Of a stretch of 64,000 nucleotides of DNA, positions 53,906 to 63,000 are shown one piece after another. Location of the stretch: contig NZ_FZOC01000005.1 of NCBI RefSeq assembly GCF_900188225.1, positions 124,001 to 188,000 on the forward strand, given 5' to 3'. Every line of letters begins with the position of its first letter. The stretch's first letter is position 1. The translations under genes and the position numbers were made by a program. The notes below the pieces were generated by a model. It was not told the origin of the DNA and ran no database searches. It saw only the letters and a list, made by a program, of their open reading frames with translations. This DNA is from Humidesulfovibrio mexicanus. Its GTDB lineage: Bacteria; Desulfobacterota; Desulfovibrionia; Desulfovibrionales; Desulfovibrionaceae.

Positions 53906-56900
53906 TTACTTGTCTGCAGCGGCGCGGGGCCGCTTTCGTTGCCGCGCCGCGCGCTGGGCTTCCGCCCGTCTTGCCGAAGCGCCGTCCCCGCCGTCGAGGT
54001 CCGGGGCGTCACGGTTGTCGCTGTGCGCGCTGCCGTCCACAGCGCGGGCCATCTCCCGTACGCTGGCGTGCTGGAATATTCCGGTGGCGCCGATGTCCAC
54101 CCCAAAGGTCTTGAGCACCTTGGCCCTGAGCCGGGGAAGCAGCACCGAGCTGCCGCCGAGTTCGAAGAAGTTGCCTCTCACGTCCAGGTGCTCAAGCCCC
54201 AGCACCTCCTTCCAGACGGCCGCCATGCGGTTTTCCGTGGCCGAAAGGGAGCTGGAAGAATGGCGGGCCTCGATGTCGGCCTTGGCCAGCATCAGCCCGG
54301 CGGGCAGGTCCGGGCACAGGGGGTGCGTCAGGGGATAGCCGGGCTCCCGACGGATGCCTTCCAGGCGGATGCGTCGCGCCAAGCTCGCGCGTGTCCGCAT
54401 ATCCGCGGCGATGGCCGGATTGCTGTGATCCAGTCCTGCCAGGGCCAGGGCCGATCCTCGCTGTAGCAACGCAATCATGCTCACGAATCCCTGGCGCGGG
54501 GCGATGCTCAGGAAACCTCGCTGGGCAAGCACGCGGCGCTGCATGTGATCCTCCTCAGACCGGTTCTCCCGCATCCACAGGGTCCATGCAGCGCTGAGAA
54601 ACGCCCCTGGATTGCGCGCGGCCCAATTGTGGATCAGGGCTTCCTTGAGTGCGCTGCACGCGCCGTATGTTCCGAAGCCCCGCTCACCCCAGCGGGAGAA
54701 TACGGTGGAAAAGTTCAGGAAGGGGCCGCTGCCTCCGTGGGCTTCGAAGGAGCGTTTGAAGTTTTCCAAGGCGCGCCGGGTCTCCAGGGCGGCTTTGGCG
54801 AAAACGTCGAAACCGAGGTCCCCCATGTGGCTGGGGCTTGTGTCGGCGGCAAGGTGCAGCACTCCGGTCGGTTGGCATCCGAAGTGGCGGCATCCCCCCT
54901 CCATGGCCCGGTCAAGGGCCGCGCAGTCGACGAGGTCCGCCTGAACGTAGCGCACCCGGTCGGCCTTTGTCCCTGCGGTGAGCGCCTTGATCCTATCCTG
55001 GACATGGGCTTCTTCGGTGCGGCCGATGATCAGCAGGCGAGCCTCGGTGTAGGCGAGGACCTGGGGCAGCAGGGCTTGACCAACCGTGCCGAGGCCGCCG
55101 GTGCACACGCAGAAGCCGTCTGGCCGGAACGGTTTTTCCCATGCGCAGCCCGCTTTGGCGGGATCGTGGTTCAGGGGCGCAAGAGCCTGCGCCAAGCGTT
55201 GGCCGCCACGGAAGGCCACAACGGAACGGGCGGTGCTGGCGCAGAGATCCGCCGCCAAGGCCGCCGCAGTGCGCCGGAGGGCCTCTTTGTCGGACTCCGG
55301 CGTCCGGTCGATGTCTAGGTGCAGCACCCGGTGGTGAATGTTCTGGCGGCGATGTGCGGCAAGCAGGCCTGAAATCAGAGCAGCGCCGGGCGAACAAGGG
55401 CTGCTGCCCGCCTGCTTCACGGCAAGGCCCCGCACGGTCACAGCACATACCAGCGCGGGCTCGGGCAATTCCTTGCGCACAAGCAGTTTGAGAGCGTAGA
55501 ATACAGGGCGAATCCCGGTTTCCAGCCACCGACCGAAGCGTTCGTCGTCGAGCCCACCGTTTTCTCGGCCATCCTGTTCTTCTGGCACCAGCAGTACGAT
55601 GCCGGTCTGGCGCCCCGCCGTCCCCACCAGGTCGGCCCAGTGGTCGGCATTCGCAGGGTTGAGGTCGCGCCCCGCCCCGGAGGTGCGCCTGTGAACGACC
55701 TCGACCCCCAGGCTTTGCAAGGCTTCCTGCAAGGGCGCGCGAAGCGGCGTGTCCGGTCCGACCAGCACGAAGGACCAGCTTCTGAGGTCAATCTCCAGGC
55801 TTTTGTGCAGGGTTTCCGGTATCCAGGTCGGTGCGGCGAACCAATCCGGCATGGTGCGCTCGTTGGCCAGCAGCAGGTCCGCCTTGCGGCAGGCCCCGGC
55901 GAAGCCGCCTGCGAGGAACCGTTTCAAGAGGGCCGCGCGTTGGATTTTCCCCAGACCGGATTTTGGAATGTCGCTTCTGGACACAGGGATGACGTGCCGG
56001 GGCGTCACCCCGAAGCCAAGGGACAGCACGGACTGGATGCTCCGGATGAGCGCGGCCGTTTCTTCGGGGGTGTGCAGGTCTGTGGAGCAAAAGAGCAGTA
56101 CCTCCTCCTGCCTGGTGGCGGAGTCGCGGCAGGCCAGTGCGGCAGTGAAGCCGGGGACAACGCCAGGCAGGGCCTCCACTGCTCCCTCAATTTCCACCTG
56201 AGAGAGGTTTTGCCCGCGAATGATGAGGATCTCCTTCTCGCGGCCGTAGAGAATGAGCTGATCGTTCACGATGAGGGCCAGGTCCCCGGTGCGGAACCAG
56301 CCGTCCGCGCTGAAGTCTTTGGCGTTCGCTGCGGGGTTGTCGTGGTAGGCGTCGATCACTGCGGCCCCGGCCACTTCAAGGGAGCCGATGCGGCCCTGCG
56401 GTACAACTTGGCCCCTGGCGTCGACGATGCGCATGGACATACCGGGCAGGGGCGTTCCCGCGTCCACTATGCTGGCGTGGACCTGTGCCTGGCCAGGGCG
56501 CCAGGGGGCGGCGATGGTGAAGAAGGACGAGGTCTCGGACATGCCCCAGGCGTTGGCCAACACGCCTCGGCGCAGGCCATGGGAGGCCAGCGCCTCCTCC
56601 AGGGCTGTAAAGGTTTTTTCCCTGGTGGGTTCGCCCCCGGAGAAAACGTGGGTCAGGCTGGAAAGGTCCCAAGCCCTGGGACGCTCCAGTCTCTCCACCG
56701 AGCTGCGTAGCTGCCGCCAGAGGAATTCCGGCGCCCAGGTCCGGGTGATGCGAAATTCTGTGGTCAAATCCAGGATGCGGCAAGGGTCGGCCAGGATGTG
56801 CTGCACAGGGCAGAATACCTGCCGGGCCTTGCGCAAGGTGCCCAAAAAACAGTGGGCGAAGAGCGAGGCCACATGGTCCAGCGATGTCATGGACAGCAGC

Positions 56901-59900
56901 GTTTCGTCTTCCAGGCGGCCCAGCCGCTGGGATTTGCCCATAAGCATGGCCGCGATGTTCCGGGCCGCCAGGGGCACGGCCTTGGGCTTGCCCGTGCTGC
57001 CGGAGGTGAAAGCCATGTAGATGAGCCCCTCCGGCCCTGCCGGGGACGGCTCGGCCTCGGTGTCGCTTTCCAGTTCCTCCACATGGAGCACAGCCCCTGC
57101 ATTGCCCGGAAGCCGCTGACCGTGCGTGGTGACCAGGGCGGGCGAGCCCAGGGCCGTCATGATGTGCTCCAGCCGCTGCAAAACGGGTTCCGGAGCTTGT
57201 CCCTCCACCGGTGGGAGGAAAATTGTCAGGCGCAAGCCACCCAGCAGCGAGGCCCAAAACAGGGCAACGATGTCCGTCTGGTCGGGGCAGAAGACGATAA
57301 GGCCGTCTCCACAGACAAGCCCACTCATTCGCAAGCCTGCCAGCAGGCGTCTGGCCCTTTGCAACAGCACTTTACCGGTGATCCGCATGCGTTGGCCCGC
57401 ATGACCAATGAAGATGTGCTCAGTGTGGGCCGCTTCCTCCATGGCCTGGACAAAGGAAAAAGCGCGCGGGTTGCCTTTCTGATCGCCGCCATGCACCAGC
57501 GACATCCCGGCGTGGTCGGCTGTGCTTTGGGGAGCAGGGCCTTCCTGCCCGGTGGCCTCGTACCGGGGGACCACGGCGCAGTGGCTTCCTTGGGCCGCCA
57601 CATCCGTGTGGTGGACCAGGTGCGGCTTGTCGGCCGCAGGCACCAACGATGCTCCGGGGAGTGTAGCCAGCGCCATTTGCGAGAGAACGGGCAAGCGTGA
57701 CAGTTCGCGGAAATCAGGTTCTCCGTCCAGCGTCAGCGGCATGGCGGTAAGCTCCACCCAATGGATCGGCATCACTGCATCGCCGTCATGCTCCGGGAGA
57801 GGGCCGGGCTCGCCCACGTGCCAGGCGATCAGTTCTTCGGTTTTGCGGTTGGGCACGCTGTTCGGGCCATGCGGCAAGCCAAGGGCCAGGTCCAGTCCCC
57901 CCAGCAGGGCGGAGAGGGCTCGTGCCCGTGCGTTGATATCCAGGCAACGGCCATGCAGCCATGCGAAGCGTGTCTCTGGTCCCGGCAGCGGCAGCTGAAT
58001 GCGCCGACCGCCCTCCAGCCGGACGCGCAGACCGGGGAGAAGCTCGGTCAGTTCGCCCGCAGTCCCGTGGGGCGCTGGACCGCTGACCAGGGCCGGGACG
58101 AAGCGCTCCGTGCCCCGGAGTTCGGCCAGGGCCTGCACGGTGACGAGGATGCGCCGCTGGCTGTGGCCCGGATGTTCTAGCAGCAGGCTTGCGTCGACGC
58201 CACTTTCCTGCAGCAGCTTCAGCGCGGGGGCGTGCGGCAGCACATTCAAAAAGCATAGCCGCGCGCCTTTGAGTCGTCCGCTGCTTAGGGGCTCCACCAT
58301 GTCCAGGGGATGCAGGGTGGTGAAGACCACTGCACAGCGGGGGGCCAGGTCTTGCGGCAGGGTTTCCGCCCATCGGCAGTCCGCGCCGCATTCCTGCGCC
58401 GCTGTCGCGGTTCCGCTGGCCAGGGGCGAGGTCCGGACATTGAGGAAGAGCGCGGTGTCGCCTGGGCGCAGCACGGGCAGAAAGTCGTCGGCCCGTTCGG
58501 CGTAATCCGCAGCAGAAACATTAGCGCCAAGGTCCAGATTATCCGGCGTGGATTCCAGGCCGCTCGGCAGGGCTAGGCAGACGGAACGGAACAGGGAGGC
58601 CAAACCCGCCACGGTTTGCTCGCGAAAGAGCGCCGCATCGAACTCAAGCATGCCCTCCAGTCCGTCGCCCGCGTCCCAGAGCGTCAGGGCTAGATCGCTG
58701 TCTGCCCCGGCCAGGGGCAGGGGCACCGGGCGCAGTGGCAGACCGGCAATATCCAGGCTGTTGTAGGAAAAGAAAATCTGGCTGAGGGGTTGCCAGCTTC
58801 GCGTTCCCGGCACGGACTCCAGCAGCCGGGAAAAAGGTGTTTCCTGGTTGGCCAGCGCCTCCATCAGGCTACGGCGGCCTTCGTCTATGGCCGCGGCCAC
58901 GGAGTGTTTCGCATTGAGCCGCACATGGAGCGGGACCTTGTTTGCAAAGCAGCCCACCACATGCTCAAGATCGGTTCTGGTCTGGCGGTTGGCCGTGGGC
59001 ACGGCGATGACGGGCTGGGCGTCCCGGCCAAAGCGGAACAGAGCCAGGCGGAAAGCCGTGTGCAGCATCACGAACAGGCTCGCGCCGGTTTGCTGGGCCG
59101 CAGCCCTGAGTCCCACTACCACGGTTCCCGGCAGGGTCATGGAAAGCCTGCCCGTGGCGCGTTTGCGCACGGGCGGCCGCGCAAAGTCGGTGGGAAGCGC
59201 ATGGAGCCGGGGCATGGCCTTGATCCTGGGGCGCCAAAAGGCGGATTGTCGTTCCTCAAGGAGGGGTAGCACTTCCTCGCGCATCCAGACGGCATAGTCC
59301 TGGAACTGGAAGGGCGGATCCTCCGGGGATTCAGCGGCCATGTCTTCTTGGTCGAGCAGCGCGCACAGCTCGTGAAGCAGAATATGCACGGACCAGCCGT
59401 CGGCGACCAGGTGGTGCAGGCCCAAGACCATGTGCTGCTTCCCAGGGCCGAGCACCAGTGCGACCCGGAGGGGAGCTTGGCGCTCCAGGTCGAAGGGCGT
59501 CTCCCGGAAACTCTTGGCCACAGCCAGTCTGTCCCGAAGGAATTCCTCCGAGGAGGCAGCCACCACGACCCGGATCTTCACGTTGTCGTGCGGTGCCGGA
59601 ATCTGCTCCGGATCGCCGGATGCCCCTGGGCGAAAACGCATTCGCAGAGCGTCGTGGCGGGCCACGAGGATGTTCCAGGCCGCCTCCAGGCGCACGACGG
59701 AGACAGAGCGCTCCAAGGCGAAGCAGCCCACCATGTGGAGCATGGACATGTCCGGCGCTTCGCCCGACTGGGCCGCCCAGAGGAATTCCTGACAGGGGGA
59801 AAGCGGCGATGCGACGCCCTTTGGGCGGGACGGTGGCGGGGGCGGGGGCGCGGCGTCGCGCAGCAACTGCAGCAGCTGGTCCCGGGAGGCGCGGATGGCT

Positions 59901-60016
59901 CTGCGCAGGGCCTCATCCAAGGTTCCGGCGGGAGAGTCCGCAGTGAGTTTTCCCCCGTTGGCGGAAAGCACGATGCCTTTCTCGTGGCAGAGCTGCAAGA
60001 CTTCGAGCGCAGTCAT
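53906..60016 (-). CDS. Hybrid module: TubC_N docking-C-remnant A-AMP ligase-KR-PCP
   Basis: The 2036-residue protein begins with a TubC_N-type docking domain (1-55) and a condensation domain with HHLVADG (~202). Residues ~490-790 look like the C-terminal subdomain of a decayed adenylation domain, ending in PLTLDGEPDFREL where NGK would be expected. A complete AMP ligase follows (~850-1370; AFTSGSTGKPKAV ~1000, AWGMSETSS, GKIQ Lys). It resembles the LDH-motif ligases of PksJ-type starter modules. Next come a ketoreductase (~1390-1830; GGLGTVG ~1640, Tyr in FGTYGACS ~1783) and a carrier (FFELGGSSV ~1955). The likely job is to activate an alpha-keto acid and reduce it to a hydroxyacyl unit (inference). 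Confidence 0.88.
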   Translation of the reverse strand: MTALEVLQLCHEKGIVLSANGGKLTADSPAGTLDEALRRAIRASRDQLLQLLRDAAPPPPPPSRPKGVASPLSPCQEFLWAAQSGEAPDMSMLHMVGCFALERSVSVVRLEAAWNILVARHDALRMRFRPGASGDPEQIPAPHDNVKIRVVVAASSEEFLRDRLAVAKSFRETPFDLERQAPLRVALVLGPGKQHMVLGLHHLVADGWSVHILLHELCALLDQEDMAAESPEDPPFQFQDYAVWMREEVLPLLEERQSAFWRPRIKAMPRLHALPTDFARPPVRKRATGRLSMTLPGTVVVGLRAAAQQTGASLFVMLHTAFRLALFRFGRDAQPVIAVPTANRQTRTDLEHVVGCFANKVPLHVRLNAKHSVAAAIDEGRRSLMEALANQETPFSRLLESVPGTRSWQPLSQIFFSYNSLDIAGLPLRPVPLPLAGADSDLALTLWDAGDGLEGMLEFDAALFREQTVAGLASLFRSVCLALPSGLESTPDNLDLGANVSAADYAERADDFLPVLRPGDTALFLNVRTSPLASGTATAAQECGADCRWAETLPQDLAPRCAVVFTTLHPLDMVEPLSSGRLKGARLCFLNVLPHAPALKLLQESGVDASLLLEHPGHSQRRILVTVQALAELRGTERFVPALVSGPAPHGTAGELTELLPGLRVRLEGGRRIQLPLPGPETRFAWLHGRCLDINARARALSALLGGLDLALGLPHGPNSVPNRKTEELIAWHVGEPGPLPEHDGDAVMPIHWVELTAMPLTLDGEPDFRELSRLPVLSQMALATLPGASLVPAADKPHLVHHTDVAAQGSHCAVVPRYEATGQEGPAPQSTADHAGMSLVHGGDQKGNPRAFSFVQAMEEAAHTEHIFIGHAGQRMRITGKVLLQRARRLLAGLRMSGLVCGDGLIVFCPDQTDIVALFWASLLGGLRLTIFLPPVEGQAPEPVLQRLEHIMTALGSPALVTTHGQRLPGNAGAVLHVEELESDTEAEPSPAGPEGLIYMAFTSGSTGKPKAVPLAARNIAAMLMGKSQRLGRLEDETLLSMTSLDHVASLFAHCFLGTLRKARQVFCPVQHILADPCRILDLTTEFRITRTWAPEFLWRQLRSSVERLERPRAWDLSSLTHVFSGGEPTREKTFTALEEALASHGLRRGVLANAWGMSETSSFFTIAAPWRPGQAQVHASIVDAGTPLPGMSMRIVDARGQVVPQGRIGSLEVAGAAVIDAYHDNPAANAKDFSADGWFRTGDLALIVNDQLILYGREKEILIIRGQNLSQVEIEGAVEALPGVVPGFTAALACRDSATRQEEVLLFCSTDLHTPEETAALIRSIQSVLSLGFGVTPRHVIPVSRSDIPKSGLGKIQRAALLKRFLAGGFAGACRKADLLLANERTMPDWFAAPTWIPETLHKSLEIDLRSWSFVLVGPDTPLRAPLQEALQSLGVEVVHRRTSGAGRDLNPANADHWADLVGTAGRQTGIVLLVPEEQDGRENGGLDDERFGRWLETGIRPVFYALKLLVRKELPEPALVCAVTVRGLAVKQAGSSPCSPGAALISGLLAAHRRQNIHHRVLHLDIDRTPESDKEALRRTAAALAADLCASTARSVVAFRGGQRLAQALAPLNHDPAKAGCAWEKPFRPDGFCVCTGGLGTVGQALLPQVLAYTEARLLIIGRTEEAHVQDRIKALTAGTKADRVRYVQADLVDCAALDRAMEGGCRHFGCQPTGVLHLAADTSPSHMGDLGFDVFAKAALETRRALENFKRSFEAHGGSGPFLNFSTVFSRWGERGFGTYGACSALKEALIHNWAARNPGAFLSAAWTLWMRENRSEEDHMQRRVLAQRGFLSIAPRQGFVSMIALLQRGSALALAGLDHSNPAIAADMRTRASLARRIRLEGIRREPGYPLTHPLCPDLPAGLMLAKADIEARHSSSSLSATENRMAAVWKEVLGLEHLDVRGNFFELGGSSVLLPRLRAKVLKTFGVDIGATGIFQHASVREMARAVDGSAHSDNRDAPDLDGGDGASARRAEAQRAARQRKRPRAAADK

Positions 60017-60017
60017 A

Positions 60018-63000
60018 TCAGAATTCCTCCCTGTCCCTGTCTTCGGTCCCTGCTCCCATGGCGGTTCGCTGAATTACGGTCAGCATGTCGACGGCTGCGG
60101 CGAGGTCTGAAAGGATGGGCAGTTGGAACACCTGTCCGGTCTGGATGTTGATGCGGAATTCTTCGCGAATGCTGGCGGCCAGGCGGGCCGCCAGCAGGGA
60201 ATGACCGCCCGAAGCGAAGAAATCTGCCCTGGCCGAGGCGGGGGGGGAACCAAGCAATTTTTCCCAGATAAGGGCCAGTCGTCTGCCCGTCCGGCCCTTG
60301 ATGGTTTGCGCTTCACTGGGCTCCGGGTGGGAGGCGGCCGTAGACCGGAGGGCCGCCACGTCCACCTTGCCGCTGGCAGTGAGTGGGAACGTGTCCAGCG
60401 CCAGAAAGACCGAGGGGATCATGGCCGTGGGGAGCAGCGGGAGCAGGGCCGCGCGGATGGTTTCGGCGCTTGGGGCTGCGCCGGGTCTTGGCCTGAGCGC
60501 CGCCGCCAGCACCACGTCGCCATCCTTGTCGAGGCTGAATACCAAGGCGGCCTGCACGTCGGGCAGTCGGCAGAGCGCGCTCTCCACATCGGCAGGCTCC
60601 ACCCGCTGGCCACGTATCTTGATTTGCCTGTCTTTCCTCCCGAGAAAGATCAGTTCGCCTTCGTGGCTCCATACCCCGAGGTCCCCGGTGGCGAAGCCAG
60701 GGCCGTCTTCTGAGCGGAAGAAGCCGCCATCCTCACTGTCAAGGTAGCCCAAGGCCGTGGCTGCCCCGCGCACGCATATCTCTCCCGGAACGCCAGGGGG
60801 AAGCTGCCTACGCGCGGAGTCACGGATGACGACCGTGGTGTTGGCGATGGGTTTTCCGATGGGCACCGGGCCGTTGTGCAGGGGCTCTAGCATGTGCCAG
60901 GCTGCGTCGGCGGTCAGCTCAGTGGAGCCGTACAGGTTGTGGAGACAGACGCGAGGCAGCGCGTCCAAGCAACGCCGGGCCAAGCTGCGGGAGAGTTCCT
61001 CCCCGCTGCATGTAAGGTGCGCGAGGCGAGAAAGGTCGCGGGGTGAGCGCTCTTGGACATTGAGCAGGGCGTGCAACATGGTGGGGACCACGGTGAGCCG
61101 TGTCACGCCCCGGTGCGCAATTACGTCGAGCAGAAGCTCGGGATCGGAGGCCTCCGCATGTGTGCACACGTACAAGTCGCCGCCATGCAGCAGGGGGCAC
61201 AGGTATTCGCACAGGCTGTCCACGAAGGACGGGGAAGTCTTGGCGCACCAAAGCTCCCTGGATTCCCTGGGGATGGCGTCCCACAGCCACTGGACACGGT
61301 TGAGAAGGTTCGCGTGGGACAGGGACACGACCTTCGGGGTGCCAGTGGAGCCGGAGGTGAAGAAGTGGCAGGCAGGGGTATCCCCCGTGTTGGCTTCAAA
61401 TCCAACGGAGATCCCGGCATGGACGAAGGTGGGATGGTCGTGGATATCCTCCAGGGCGATGGCGCGCGGGCCGTCGGCGCCCCATATGCCGGAGTGCTGC
61501 TGCTCGGTGAGGATGAGCCTGGGATGAACCGCCTGGACTTGGCCGCGCAAGCGCTCGGCCGGAAGGGTGGCCGCCAGGGGAAAGAATGCCGCGCCGCAGC
61601 CCCAGCAGGCCAGCATGGCCCTGGCCATGTCTATGCCGGGGGAAAGGTGCAGGCCCAGTGCGTCGCCGGGCCGAACCCCGGCCTGTTTGAGGAATCCGGC
61701 TAGACGCCGCACGTCGTGCTCCAACTCCGCGTAGGTCGGTGCCTTCGGACCGAGCAGGCTGCTACCGGTAACGGGCTGGTGGTCGGGCGCTTTCTTTACT
61801 GCGGCGGAAAACGGTTCCAGCAGGTCGCGCGTGAACGCATGGTGCACATGTGTGTCGTTCCAGGCGCAGAGAGACACGCTGTCGCGCCTGGTCTGGATTG
61901 ACAGATCCCGCAGCAGGATTGTCGGAGTCACGACCGCCTGCTCGGCCACGAAGCGCAGGCGGCGCAGCAGCGCGCCTACACCTTCGGTGCTGTGGCGGGC
62001 CCTATCGAAGGTGGCGCTCAGCAGCAGGCCACCGCCCTGGAGCGCCAGAAGTGAGACTTCCAACTCAAGCGCAGTGGCGTGCTGCATGCCCGGCAGAAGC
62101 CGCAGGCGCGTTGGTCCGGCCTCGAAGGTCCGGCAGGGGGAATTGTCCTGGCTGAAGGCGATGCGGAACAGCGGGTGCCCATCGGCCTCCCTGGCGGGCG
62201 AAACGGCACGCACCACAGCATCGAAGGGGACCACGCAGCCTTCCTGGGTTTGGGCGAAGGCCTGGCCGTTGGCCGTGAGCATGGCAAGCACTGAGACGTC
62301 CTGGTTGAACTCCAGCACCAATGGAGTGGGGTTGACCATCATGCCCATGACGTCTTCCAGTCCGAGCTGCGCGCGCGTGGAAGCGTAGGTCCCGATTTGT
62401 GCGCGGGCGGCGTCTGTGTGGCGGGCCAGCACTAGGCCGAAAAGGCTGTTCCATGCGGAGAATACCGTGACCCCGGCCTTGGCCGCTAGGGCCGCCACGG
62501 AAGATGCCAGTTCCCTGGGGATGTGCGCTATGGTGCTGCCGTGGCCTGGTGTGGGGGGCGATCCGGTGTGGATGGCATCGGGCCACAGCCGGGTGGGCGT
62601 GCCGCCACCCGGAAACAGCCGCCGGAATACCTGCAGGCGTTCCTCCATGGCCCGCCGCGTTTCGGGTTGGCGTTCCCACAGTGCCAGATGGGCCTGGGTG
62701 CTGTCCGGTTTTGAGAGTGGCGTGCCCGCAAGCGCTGCGGTCAAGTCGTTCATGAACAGCCCCAAGGACCAGCCGTCGAACACCGCGTGATGAAAGGCCA
62801 ACAACAGCCGGGACTCGTCGTTGCCCAGCAGGACGAGGGAGGCTCTGGCCAGGGGGGGCGCACCCATGTCGATGGGGTCCAGAGCATTGCTTTGGCGAAG
62901 TCTTTCCAGCACTGCGCTGGCAGTATCCGGCTGGTCTTGGCGCAGGTCCGTGACGGTGAGGCGGATGTGAGGGTCGCTGGACACGCGTTGAACAAGCTCT

